NCBI GenBank assembly: GCA_035652495.1
Contig: DASRDS010000319.1
Span: forward strand, 1-43,938
Direction: 5' to 3'
DNA: 43,938 nt
Origin: DASRDS01 sp035652495
GTDB lineage: Bacteria > Gemmatimonadota > Gemmatimonadetes > Gemmatimonadales > Gemmatimonadaceae
How positions within the stretch are numbered: the first letter of the stretch is position 1; the number at the start of each line of letters is the position of its first letter. The translations under genes were made by a program, and so were the position numbers. Shown here in pieces: positions 32,749 to 40,624 of this stretch. The notes under the pieces were generated by a model. The model was not told where the DNA came from, did no database searches, and saw only the letters and a list, made by a program, of their open reading frames with translations.

Positions 32749-34051
32749 GTCGCTGCCCCGCCGCATCGGGCTGTTAGAGGCGCTGGTGGTGGTGGTCGGG
32801 ACCACGATCGGCTCCGGCATCTTTCGCTCGCCCGCGGCGATAGCGAATCGGCTGCCGACGCCGACCGCGTTTATCGCGGTATGGGTCGCGGGCGGCATCC
32901 TGGCGTTGTGTGGCGCGCTCACGCTCGCCGAGGTGGCGTCGGCGTTGCCGCGCACCGGTGGCATCTACGTCATGCTGCAAGAGGGCTGGGGCGAGCTCGT
33001 CGGCTTCCTCTTCGGGTGGTCCGAGCTCGTCATGATCCGCGCCGCGGCGCTCGGGGCGGTCGCGACGACGTTCGCCGAGTATGCGATTCGGCTGGTCGCA
33101 CCGGCCGCTGGCGCGGCGGCGGTGCACTACGTCGCGGCCATCGCGATCGTGGTGTTTGCCTGGGTCAACATGGTCGGTGTGAAGTGGAGTACGATGTTCC
33201 TCGGGTGGACCACGGTCGCCAAGTACGGCGCGCTGGTTTTCATCGTCGGCGCCGCCGTGCTTCTCGGCTCACACTCGGCGTCGGGGCCGTCTTCCGCGGC
33301 GACCGGCACGGTGAGCGCGAGCGCGTTCGGGATCGCGCTCGTGTCGGTGCTCTGGGCGTATGACGGCTGGGCCGACTTGAGTTTTATTGGTGGCGAGATC
33401 ACCAACCCCGAGAAGACGCTGCCCCGCGCGTTGATCTACGGCACGTTGGCGGTCATCGCGATCTATGTCACCGCGAACCTCGCGTATGTCGCCGTGCTTC
33501 CGGTGAGCCGCATTCAGACATCGCCTCTGGTCGCGGCTGATGTCGCTCAGCAGCTCGTCGGATCCTGGGGCGTGAGTCTCGTGAGCATCGCGGTCGTGCT
33601 CGCGACGGTTGGGACGCTCAACGCGTCGTTGCTCACGACGCCGCGCATTTTCTTCGCTATGGCGGACGATGGTCTCTTGTTCCGCGCGATTGCCGCGGTT
33701 CACCCGAAGTATCGAACGCCATACCGCGCTATCGGATTGAGCGCGGCGCTCGGCGTCGCATTCGTGTTGGCGCGAACGTTCGACCAGCTCGCGGACACGT
33801 TTATTACGGCCATCGTGCCATTTTACGCCTTGGCCGTGGCGTCGATTTTTCCGTTGCGCCGGCGCGCGGATTATCGGCCGCCGTATCGCGTCATCGGGTA
33901 TCCGATCGTTCCGGCGTTGTTTGTGTTGGCGACGTTGTACATCCTGATCAGCGCCGTGGCCGATTCGCGGACCCGATGGGGGACTCTGGCAGTCCTCGGC
34001 GGTGCGCTCGCTGGCATTCCGGTCTATTACATCGCGCGTCGGCGACGGTGA
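32741..34051 (+). CDS. APC-family amino-acid permease
   Basis: About 436 residues with 12 predicted membrane helices. The first helix contains VGTTIGSGIFRSP, the substrate-binding break of APC transporters, and helix 6 region has WAYDGWADLSFIGGEI. It probably takes up amino acids with protons or sodium or exchanges them. No good ATG lies near the N-terminus; TTG 32741 (then RESLPRRIG) gives an 8-base overlap with the PLP gene and starts just ahead of helix 1. TTG 32732 is possible; ATG 32690 would overlap the PLP gene by 59 bases. The end overlaps the next gene by 4 bases. Confidence 0.88.
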   Translation: MRESLPRRIGLLEALVVVVGTTIGSGIFRSPAAIANRLPTPTAFIAVWVAGGILALCGALTLAEVASALPRTGGIYVMLQEGWGELVGFLFGWSELVMIRAAALGAVATTFAEYAIRLVAPAAGAAAVHYVAAIAIVVFAWVNMVGVKWSTMFLGWTTVAKYGALVFIVGAAVLLGSHSASGPSSAATGTVSASAFGIALVSVLWAYDGWADLSFIGGEITNPEKTLPRALIYGTLAVIAIYVTANLAYVAVLPVSRIQTSPLVAADVAQQLVGSWGVSLVSIAVVLATVGTLNASLLTTPRIFFAMADDGLLFRAIAAVHPKYRTPYRAIGLSAALGVAFVLARTFDQLADTFITAIVPFYALAVASIFPLRRRADYRPPYRVIGYPIVPALFVLATLYILISAVADSRTRWGTLAVLGGALAGIPVYYIARRRR

Positions 34052-35901
34052 TCGCGTTACTCGCGCTCGCGATTTGCGCTGACCTGGGCGTCAACTACTG
34101 TTCGCCGCTCATTCCGACTCCGGATTTGGACAGCGTGAGCGCGACGGTCGAGCTCATTGCGCCGGCTGGGGCGTTTGATGTGCCGATGACGCGGGACGGC
34201 GTGTTCGACTACGCGCTCGCCATCGACGCCGCTGGGCTTCCGCGCCCAGCCGCGCTCGGCGCTTACACCGTCTACGTGGCTTGGGCTACATCGTTGACGA
34301 TGGATAGCGTGGTGAAGCTCGGCGTCATCGGGAACGGCCGCACGACGTTTGGGGCGCTGCCTCGCAACCAGTTTCGCGTGCTGGTTAGCGCCGAGGCATC
34401 AGCGAGCGTCAAGTCTCGACATGGGCGTCTGGTGCTTCGAGGTACGTCGCCAAGCGTGCGGTGGTTGGCGCATCGGGATCTGTTTCTCACGACGCCCGGC
34501 ATGGCGGCTATGCATCGTTCCGGCATCGACACATCTTCTTCTCTGCCGGAGGCGCGACCTTCATCACGCGTGACGCTGCACAATGGCGACACGATGGCGT
34601 TGGCCGCTACGCGTGTGCGCGATGGGTACGCATACAATGGTGAGTTCCCTGGTCCGCGACTCATTGTGCCTCGGGGCGCGCAGATTACCGTTCGATTCAA
34701 GAACGCGATCGACCAGCCCACGACCGTGCACTGGCATGGGGTGCGCGTGGATAATCCAAACGATGGCGCCGCCGGGTTGACGCAATCTCTTATAGCGCCC
34801 GGCGACTCATTCGTATATCACGTGCGCTTTCCGGACGCGGGTGTGTTCTGGTATCACGCGCACGAGAATGAGAGCGAGCAAATCGGCCGGGGACTGTTCG
34901 GCAATATCATCGTCGCGGATTCGGTCGCCGATGCCGGAGCCGTTCAACAGGAAGCCATGGTACTGCAGGATGTTTCGCCGCACGTCCCCTTCGGTGGGCA
35001 AGCGTTAATGGGACGGTTTGGCGATACGTTCTTGGTCAACGGTGATCCGCATTACACGCTCTCGCTTCACCACGGCAATCGCGTCCGATTTCTGATTACG
35101 AACGCGTCCAATGCGCGAACATACAATTTGAGTGTCAGCCAGGGCGCGATGACACTGGTTGGCTCGGATCTCGGCAAGTTCGAGCACGCCGAGAAAGTCA
35201 GCAGTCTCTTGATCGCGCCAGGTGAGCGATACACGGTCGATGTACAGTTCTCAGGATCGAGCATCCTGACGAATCGCGTGCAAGCACTGAATCATTTGCT
35301 CGGTGTGTTCACGCCCGAGATAGACACCCTTGGTGTCATTCACGTCGATTCTTTGAAGCCACAATCTGTCCTCAAGTACCCGACCGAAAATCTGGCGTCA
35401 TATCGGCGCTACTTAGATCGGCCGGTCGACCACCGGCTGAACCTGGAAATGCGGCTCTCGACGCAATCGACATCGACGTCGACGATGCTCACGGGCGCCT
35501 CGGTGCCGGTCGAAGTCAACGATGGCATGCCGGCGATGAACCAGATGATCACGCCGAAGGACGTGACCTGGATCCTCCGGGACCCAGACACGGGCGCCGA
35601 GAACATGGATATCGATTGGAAATTCGCGTCCGGCGCTCTCGCGAAAATCCGTATCTACAACGATGCCCTCGGCCCGCACCCGATGGCGCACCCGATTCAT
35701 GTGCATGGACAACGGATGTTGCTCCTGAGCCGAAACGGTGTGCCGAACCGGAACCTCGTCTGGAAAGACACGATCCTTGTGCCGGCCGGCGAAACGGATG
35801 ACGTGCTGCTCGAACTGTCGAACCCTGGCCGTTGGATGCTACACTGTCATATCGCCGAGCATCGCGCGTCGGGGATGATGATGTCGTTCGTCGTGAATTA
35901 A
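34048..35901 (+). CDS. Multicopper oxidase with extra N-terminal domain
   Basis: 617 residues from GTG 34048, which overlaps the permease stop. A signal peptide (IALLALAICADLG) directs it to the periplasm. All four copper-binding motifs are present: H228-W-H230 (HWHG), H270-A-H272 (WYHAH), HPIHVHGQ at 548-555 and HCHIAEH at 599-605 with M610 as possible type-1 axial ligand. The first cupredoxin domain begins only at about residue 170; residues about 20-165 form an additional beta-rich region I do not recognise. Laccase or metal-oxidase activity is expected. It sits in a peptide and amino-acid operon with a cytochrome c gene. Confidence 0.92.
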   Translation: MIALLALAICADLGVNYCSPLIPTPDLDSVSATVELIAPAGAFDVPMTRDGVFDYALAIDAAGLPRPAALGAYTVYVAWATSLTMDSVVKLGVIGNGRTTFGALPRNQFRVLVSAEASASVKSRHGRLVLRGTSPSVRWLAHRDLFLTTPGMAAMHRSGIDTSSSLPEARPSSRVTLHNGDTMALAATRVRDGYAYNGEFPGPRLIVPRGAQITVRFKNAIDQPTTVHWHGVRVDNPNDGAAGLTQSLIAPGDSFVYHVRFPDAGVFWYHAHENESEQIGRGLFGNIIVADSVADAGAVQQEAMVLQDVSPHVPFGGQALMGRFGDTFLVNGDPHYTLSLHHGNRVRFLITNASNARTYNLSVSQGAMTLVGSDLGKFEHAEKVSSLLIAPGERYTVDVQFSGSSILTNRVQALNHLLGVFTPEIDTLGVIHVDSLKPQSVLKYPTENLASYRRYLDRPVDHRLNLEMRLSTQSTSTSTMLTGASVPVEVNDGMPAMNQMITPKDVTWILRDPDTGAENMDIDWKFASGALAKIRIYNDALGPHPMAHPIHVHGQRMLLLSRNGVPNRNLVWKDTILVPAGETDDVLLELSNPGRWMLHCHIAEHRASGMMMSFVVN

Positions 35902-35906
35902 AGGAG
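35901..35906 (+). promoter_or_regulatory. Shine-Dalgarno AAGGAG before the third amidohydrolase
   Basis: AAGGAG begins on the last base of the multicopper oxidase stop and lies 9 bases before ATG 35916. It decides against ATG 35907, which touches the site. Clear Shine-Dalgarno sequences are rare in this window and occur mainly inside operons. Confidence 0.7.
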
Positions 35907-35915
35907 ATGCCAGCC

Positions 35916-37271
35916 ATGCTGCCGCTCGTCATCGCATTCATGCAATTCGTCGCTGTCGACACCACCAAGACCGTCGCGATGACGCACGCGAAGCTCATCG
36001 ATGGCACCGGCGCGCCGGCGCGGTCGGACGTGACGATCGTGGTCGATCACGGCAAGATCAAAACGGTCGATCGCTCGGCCGCGATCCCGGCGGGTGCACA
36101 AGTGATCGACCTCACGGGCAAGACCGTGATTCCAGGTCTCGTCGGACTCCACGATCATATGTACTACGGCTCGTCGGTGACCGGCTCGCGGAGTATGCTC
36201 TCGAGCTATCCAAAGCTCTTTCTCGCCGCCGGCGTAACGACGATCCGCACGACTGGCAGCATCGATCCGTACCAGGAGCTGAACCTGCGGCACGCGATCG
36301 AGACCGGCAAGACTGTCGGGCCGATGATCTTCCCGACTGGCCCCTATCTCCAGGGTCCAGGTGTCGGCCCTGGCTGGATGCATGCACTCGGCACGCCGGA
36401 AGACGCACGCCGGCTCGTCCGCTACTGGTCCGAGGAGGGCGTGCCCTGGTTCAAGGCCTATACTCAGATCTCGCGCGACGAGCTTGGCGCCGCGATTGAC
36501 GAGGCGCACAAGCATGGGATGAAGGTGACCGCGCATCTCTGCTCGGTCGGATTTCGGGAGGCTGTCGATCTCGGCATCGACAATCTCGAGCACGGGCTGC
36601 TCACGGATACCGAGTTCTGGCCGGGCAAGCAACCCGACGCGTGCCCGATGCCGGGCGATTCGGCGCAGTACGATAATCTCGACATCGAAGGGCCCGACGT
36701 GCAGAAGACCATCCATTCGATGGTGCAACATCACGTCGCCATGACCTCGACGTTGGCCGTATTCGAGCTCTCGTCGCCGAGCCGCATCCCGCTCGATCCG
36801 CGCGTCTACGATGCGCTCGCGCCGCAGATCGGGACGAATGTGCGGGCCTGGTACGATAGCAGTCAGAAGAGGTCGGATAGCGCCGAGCGGGTTGCGCTCA
36901 AGAAGGCGATGGCGTTCGAGCGCTCCTTTGTGCGCGCCGGAGGCCTACTCGGCGCCGGGTCTGATCCATGCTGTCTGACCGAGATCGCCGGGTATGGCGA
37001 TCAGCGCAACTTCGAGCTGTTGAACGAGGCCGGGTTTACGCCGGAGCAGGCCGTGCAGATCATGACGTTGAACGGGGCTCGCATTTTAGGGATCGCCGAT
37101 CATACCGGATCGGTCGTGTCCGGTAAGCAGGCCGATCTGGTCGTGCTCGACGGCGACATTACGGCGCATCCAGGGGATATCCGTAAGGTGGCCATGGTTT
37201 TCCGTAACGGCGTCGGGTACGACGTGCCAGCGTTGACCGCGGCGGTGCGCGGGCAGGTTGGGTTGCGGTGA
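35916..37271 (+). CDS. Secreted amidohydrolase, paralogue of the one at 23599
   Basis: 451 residues with an N-terminal hydrophobic segment MLPLVIAFMQFVAV. Metal-site residues: H79 and H81 (GLHDH), K180 (WFKAY), H207 (TAHLC), H226 (LEHGL) and D350 (GAGSDPCC). It shares IDGTGAP, TTIRTTGSIDPY, AHLCSV and IDNLEHG blocks with the protein at 23599-24942 and is its closest relative here. It closes the operon that runs from the cytochrome gene or earlier. Peptide-bond or cyclic-amide hydrolysis in the periplasm is expected. A hairpin follows the stop codon. Confidence 0.91.
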   Translation: MLPLVIAFMQFVAVDTTKTVAMTHAKLIDGTGAPARSDVTIVVDHGKIKTVDRSAAIPAGAQVIDLTGKTVIPGLVGLHDHMYYGSSVTGSRSMLSSYPKLFLAAGVTTIRTTGSIDPYQELNLRHAIETGKTVGPMIFPTGPYLQGPGVGPGWMHALGTPEDARRLVRYWSEEGVPWFKAYTQISRDELGAAIDEAHKHGMKVTAHLCSVGFREAVDLGIDNLEHGLLTDTEFWPGKQPDACPMPGDSAQYDNLDIEGPDVQKTIHSMVQHHVAMTSTLAVFELSSPSRIPLDPRVYDALAPQIGTNVRAWYDSSQKRSDSAERVALKKAMAFERSFVRAGGLLGAGSDPCCLTEIAGYGDQRNFELLNEAGFTPEQAVQIMTLNGARILGIADHTGSVVSGKQADLVVLDGDITAHPGDIRKVAMVFRNGVGYDVPALTAAVRGQVGLR

Positions 37272-37274
37272 GGG

Positions 37275-37300
37275 GAATTCGGCGTCACCGTGTCGAATTC
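37275..37300. terminator. Inverted repeat between convergent genes
   Basis: GAATTCG (37275-37281) and CGAATTC (37294-37300) are perfectly complementary and can extend inwards by G-U and C-G pairs. It lies between the ends of the amidohydrolase (+) and DoxX-like (-) genes. No T-tract follows, so action as an intrinsic terminator is uncertain. The remaining bases to 37340 show nothing. Confidence 0.45.
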
Positions 37301-37340
37301 TTCGGGTCCCATTCGACGTATAGGCATGAGAGAGACAATC

Positions 37341-38117
37341 CTACCGACCGCCGATACGACCCTCGTGACGCTGGGTCGCCTGCTCCACGGGATGACGCGC
37401 CGCTATCAGGCCGTCGAGGCCGAAAACGCGCCCGGCGCCGGTGAGCGCCAGGACCGTCAGGCCTACGACGAACGCTATATCATTGCTTACTGACCACGGT
37501 GCGTCGCCTTTCAGCAGGAAGTAGTTCAGTGTCAGAAACGCGCCGATGGGTGCGGCGATGCGGACGCCCAGTCCGAGTAGCAGGCAGGTGCCCACCACGA
37601 CTTCGCCTGTCGCCACGAGGCCCGCGAACAGCGTCGCGTGCGGGAGGACGACCGTGGTCATGAAGGCCCGATACGACGGCGCTTCGTGGGGCAGATTCAT
37701 GGTACCAAAACTCGTGAGCGCGTCGGGCCACGCCGCCCATTTTGGTCCGATTTTGTTCCACGCCGCCCGCCAGAAGGCACAGCCGAAATAGATTCGAGCC
37801 GGCACGGTCGCCATCACCGGCGCCGTCCCGTGCTTCCAGTCCCACAACTTATCAGTCGACGCCAGCGCCACGGTCAGTGCGAGCGCGGCGAGCACCGCTG
37901 GAGCTTGTACGATCGCGCCAAGCTTGATCGAGTACGCGGTGAGCAGGGCCGCGGCGAGGCCGGCAACCCAACGCGTGGCGACGCCGAGGACGAGGAGGGC
38001 GCCAATGATGATCGCCACGATGCCGGCAGGCCATGCGTGCGTGATGCCGGCGATGATGCCTACGGCGCCGACGTACTCTCGAAGGACAAGAAACGGCCAG
38101 CGATCGGTAGCGATCAC
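37341..38117 (-). CDS. DoxX/DoxD-like integral membrane protein
   Basis: 258 residues from a GTG start. About six to seven membrane helices; the second half (from about 105, PARIYFGCAFWRAAWNKIG) has the DoxX-type pattern, with a glycine-rich LVATGEVVVGTCLLLGLGVRIAA helix pair. DoxX proteins are linked to quinone metabolism, thiosulfate oxidation or oxidative-stress complexes, but most members are uncharacterised. It lies downstream of an aldo-keto reductase on the same strand with 57 bases between, containing a strong hairpin. TACCTT 7 bases before the GTG supports the start and a separate promoter. Confidence 0.82.
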   Translation of the reverse strand: MIATDRWPFLVLREYVGAVGIIAGITHAWPAGIVAIIIGALLVLGVATRWVAGLAAALLTAYSIKLGAIVQAPAVLAALALTVALASTDKLWDWKHGTAPVMATVPARIYFGCAFWRAAWNKIGPKWAAWPDALTSFGTMNLPHEAPSYRAFMTTVVLPHATLFAGLVATGEVVVGTCLLLGLGVRIAAPIGAFLTLNYFLLKGDAPWSVSNDIAFVVGLTVLALTGAGRVFGLDGLIAARHPVEQATQRHEGRIGGR

Positions 38118-38124
38118 GTCCGCT

Positions 38125-38130
38125 AAGGTA
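38125..38130 (-). promoter_or_regulatory. TANNNT element before the DoxX-like gene
   Basis: TACCTT on the reverse strand with 7 bases to GTG 38117. It begins right after the hairpin at 38131-38163. Confidence 0.45.
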
Positions 38131-38163
38131 CCCAGGCGCGTTGTGAGGCCCTACGCACCTGGG
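38131..38163. repeat. Strong hairpin between aldo-keto reductase and DoxX-like genes
   Basis: CCCAGG (38131-38136) pairs with CCTGGG (38158-38163); after one mismatch GCGT (38138-38141) pairs with ACGC (38153-38156), leaving an 11-base loop. It could end reductase transcripts without a T-tract, or act as a dyad operator in the region where the DoxX -35 would lie. Confidence 0.6.
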
Positions 38164-38174
38164 ATCAACCGCTC

Positions 38175-39023
38175 TCAGTGCGTGACGACTTGCCCTTCCA
38201 GTGATTCCATTGTCGCGTCGTCGAGCTCGATCTGCTCGCCCTTCATGTTCTCCTCGAGGTGCGCCACGCTCGAGGTCCCGGGGATCGGCAACATGACCGG
38301 CGACTTCTTGAGCAACCACGCGATAGCGACCTGCGCGGGCGTCGCATGGAGACGCTCGCCGGCGCGGGCGAGCGGGCCGCCGTGCTTCGCGAGACTGCCG
38401 GTCGCGAGCGGGAACCAGGGGATGAAGCCGAGCTTGTGGGTGGTGCAGTAGTCGAGCACCGACTCGGAATTGCGATCGACCAGGCTATAGCGGTTCTGCA
38501 CGGAGACGATGGTCGTGATGCGCCGCACGGCCTGGATCTGCTCGACGCTTACTTCCGAGAGGCCGATATGCTTGATCTTCCCCTCTTTCTGAAGGTCAAC
38601 CAGCGTCCCGATTTGATCGGGCATCGGCACCTTGGGATCGATGCGGTGCAACTGCAGGAGGTCGATCCGCTCGAGGCGTAGCCGTTTGAGACTCCCCGCG
38701 ACGGCCTCGCGGAGATGCTGCGGACGCCCGTCCTCGACCCACTTATTCGGCCCGGGCCGCTGGAACCCGGCCTTGGTCGCGATCACGAGGCCTTTCGGAT
38801 ACGGGTACAGCGCCTCAGCAATGAGTCGTTCTGCCACCTCCGGGCCATAGGAGTCCGCGGTGTCGAGCAGGTTTACACCGAGCTCGAGAGCACGATGCAG
38901 AACCGCAAGGGATTCTTTGTGGTTTTTGGGCTCGCCCCAGATGCCTTCTCCGGTGAGCCGCATAGTGCCGAAACCGAGGCGATTGACCTTGAGGTCGCCG
39001 CCGATAGCGAACATGGATGACAT
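38175..39023 (-). CDS. Aldo/keto reductase
   Basis: 282 residues; catalytic tetrad D54, Y59, K84 and H126 (LLDTADSYG, ATKAGF, LLQLHRIDP). It ends with PIPGTSSVAHLEEN, the cofactor-contact segment. It is shorter than the enzyme at 1353 (327 residues) and belongs to a different AKR subgroup, so the two are not a recent duplication. It reduces carbonyl compounds with NADPH. ATG 39023 or the fourth-codon ATG 39014 are possible starts. A DoxX-like gene follows on the same strand. Confidence 0.94.
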   Translation of the reverse strand: MSSMFAIGGDLKVNRLGFGTMRLTGEGIWGEPKNHKESLAVLHRALELGVNLLDTADSYGPEVAERLIAEALYPYPKGLVIATKAGFQRPGPNKWVEDGRPQHLREAVAGSLKRLRLERIDLLQLHRIDPKVPMPDQIGTLVDLQKEGKIKHIGLSEVSVEQIQAVRRITTIVSVQNRYSLVDRNSESVLDYCTTHKLGFIPWFPLATGSLAKHGGPLARAGERLHATPAQVAIAWLLKKSPVMLPIPGTSSVAHLEENMKGEQIELDDATMESLEGQVVTH

Positions 39024-39106
39024 GATCGAATTCCGCCTATGAGTTCTCGCTAATGTTCGGTCGTTACGCTTGCGAGTCGGGCGAGCCTTCTACAAGTTCC
39101 CGGGTA

Positions 39107-40375
39107 ATGATACAAACGTCTGATGTCGGCTCCGCCCAGCCGCCTCTTGCACATTTGGCGTTTTTCGAGGCCGCGGGGGATCAGACGGAGGAACAGCCCG
39201 CCTATCGCGCCGCCGTCGCTGGGTTGTTAGCGATGCGGCTCGTAGACCGCTGGGTCCTCGCGGGTGGGGGCGACCGCCCGCCGACGCTGCGCGAGCTCGA
39301 GGCCGTGCGACGCGCGATCGAGTGCGTCGACGACGGTCCAGTTCGCGAAGTCTTGAGAAATCTCGACGTCGCGCTGACGACATCGTGGGGACAGCTCGCA
39401 CGTCATGTGCCAGTTGTCCTCGCCGCGTACGCGGCCATTCTCAGGAAGGAAGGGGAGTTCGCGTGCGCCGCTGACGTCTACGGATCGGTCGCGTCCGTCG
39501 CGCCGCTCTGCGGCGGCAAGGAGCTCGTGCCGGCCGCGTATCTCGATATGGCGTATTGTTTCCGGCAGATCGGCGGGCGGCTTGTCGAGGCCGAGCGTGC
39601 GTATCGGCGCGCGGGTGCCATTGCCAACTTGCAAGGCGATGAGTACAACGCGCTGCTCAGCCGCATTGGTATAGCGAACGTGCATTCCGATCGCGGCAAC
39701 TTGCCGTTGGCGCAGGAGACATACGACGCGCTGATCAAGGAATTGGCGACGCGCTCTCCGGTCGATGGACCGATACGGGATGTCCTCGCCCGCGCGCGGC
39801 ATGGCCGGGGTGAGGTCGCCTATCGACGCAATGATTTCCAGACGGCCGTCGCGTTCTTTCACGCGGCAATCACCGACTACAGCGACGACGTTCGCAAGAG
39901 TGCCGCCCTCTGTGACCTGGCCACCGCGATGGTCGATCTCGGCCTTCCTGACGCGGCGCGCGATGCCTACCTCGTCGCGCATCGGATGGCATCCGAAGCG
40001 ACGCAACGAGCGATTGCCGGTCTCAATCTCATGCGCCTGGCGTTCTTGTGCGGTCAGGAAACGGTCTTTGAGCGATATCGGCAGGAGTTGGCCACTCCCC
40101 TGCCGCCATCACTCGAAGCGGCGTACCACCGGATCGTCGGCGAAGGACTCCATCAGTTCGGCCGCGACGAGGCGGCCCGCGAGGCACTCACACGGGCCGT
40201 CGACATCGGCACTCGCTATCAGCTGAATCAGATCCGATTGGAGTCCGAAGCACTCCTCACGGACATCGTTCTTGGACGCACGCCGAAAGCCACGTATGTC
40301 GAGGTTCAGCCGCCGCTGCTCGTGCGACCGGTGATCCGGGCGCTCCGAGACATGCGAGAAAGCGTGGGCGTTTAG
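39107..40375 (+). CDS. TPR-repeat cytoplasmic protein A
   Basis: 422 residues from ATG 39107 (440 from the alternative ATG 39053). No signal peptide or DNA-binding domain is visible. From about residue 100 the sequence is a series of helical pairs with TPR character (AAYLDMAYCFRQIGGRLVEAERAYRRA, then YRRNDFQTAVAFFHAAI, split across positions 165-260). Such superhelices bind peptides or proteins. It shares its stop region by 4 bases with a convergent gene for a 43-residue lipopeptide. A pseudo-receiver/AraC regulator follows. A peptide-receptor role is an inference from this placement only. Confidence 0.78.
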   Translation: MIQTSDVGSAQPPLAHLAFFEAAGDQTEEQPAYRAAVAGLLAMRLVDRWVLAGGGDRPPTLRELEAVRRAIECVDDGPVREVLRNLDVALTTSWGQLARHVPVVLAAYAAILRKEGEFACAADVYGSVASVAPLCGGKELVPAAYLDMAYCFRQIGGRLVEAERAYRRAGAIANLQGDEYNALLSRIGIANVHSDRGNLPLAQETYDALIKELATRSPVDGPIRDVLARARHGRGEVAYRRNDFQTAVAFFHAAITDYSDDVRKSAALCDLATAMVDLGLPDAARDAYLVAHRMASEATQRAIAGLNLMRLAFLCGQETVFERYRQELATPLPPSLEAAYHRIVGEGLHQFGRDEAAREALTRAVDIGTRYQLNQIRLESEALLTDIVLGRTPKATYVEVQPPLLVRPVIRALRDMRESVGV

Positions 40376-40503
40376 CAGGTCCCGTTGCCGTTCGTCACGC
40401 CACCACCGCAGTCGTGAGCCGTCGCTGGCGACGTCGGAGATGTGCAGGCGGCTGCGATCGTGGCGGCGGTCAAGATCGCGATGACAGAGCGTAGACCGGA
40501 CAT
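40372..40503 (-). CDS. 43-residue Cys-rich lipopeptide / secreted peptide precursor
   Basis: A small gene on the reverse strand from ATG 40503 to TAA at 40374-40372. The product begins MSGLRSVIAILTAATIAAAC, a textbook lipoprotein signal with Cys20 after IAAA. A 24-residue mature part then ends HDCGGGVTNGNGTC, with two further cysteines and many glycines. The Shine-Dalgarno GGAGG (40513-40509) lies 5 bases before the ATG, the best in the window, which argues strongly for real translation. It overlaps the TPR gene A by 4 bases at their stops. I recognise no family. It could be a pheromone-like peptide, a tiny surface lipoprotein or a lysis-type lipopeptide. Confidence 0.7.
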   Translation of the reverse strand: MSGLRSVIAILTAATIAAACTSPTSPATAHDCGGGVTNGNGTC

Positions 40504-40508
40504 CCGAA

Positions 40509-40513
40509 CCTCC
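40509..40513 (-). promoter_or_regulatory. Shine-Dalgarno of the 43-residue peptide gene
   Basis: GGAGG on the reverse strand, 5 bases before ATG 40503. Clear sites of this quality are uncommon in the window. Confidence 0.7.
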
Positions 40514-40624
40514 GAGATAGGTCATTGAGGGTGTGGCGCCTGAGCAAGCGACGCCGTACCGTCGAAGCTCGGATTTCGAGAGGTCCTCACGTACCCTGAG
40601 TTTGTGCGGCGCACCCCCGCCTGA

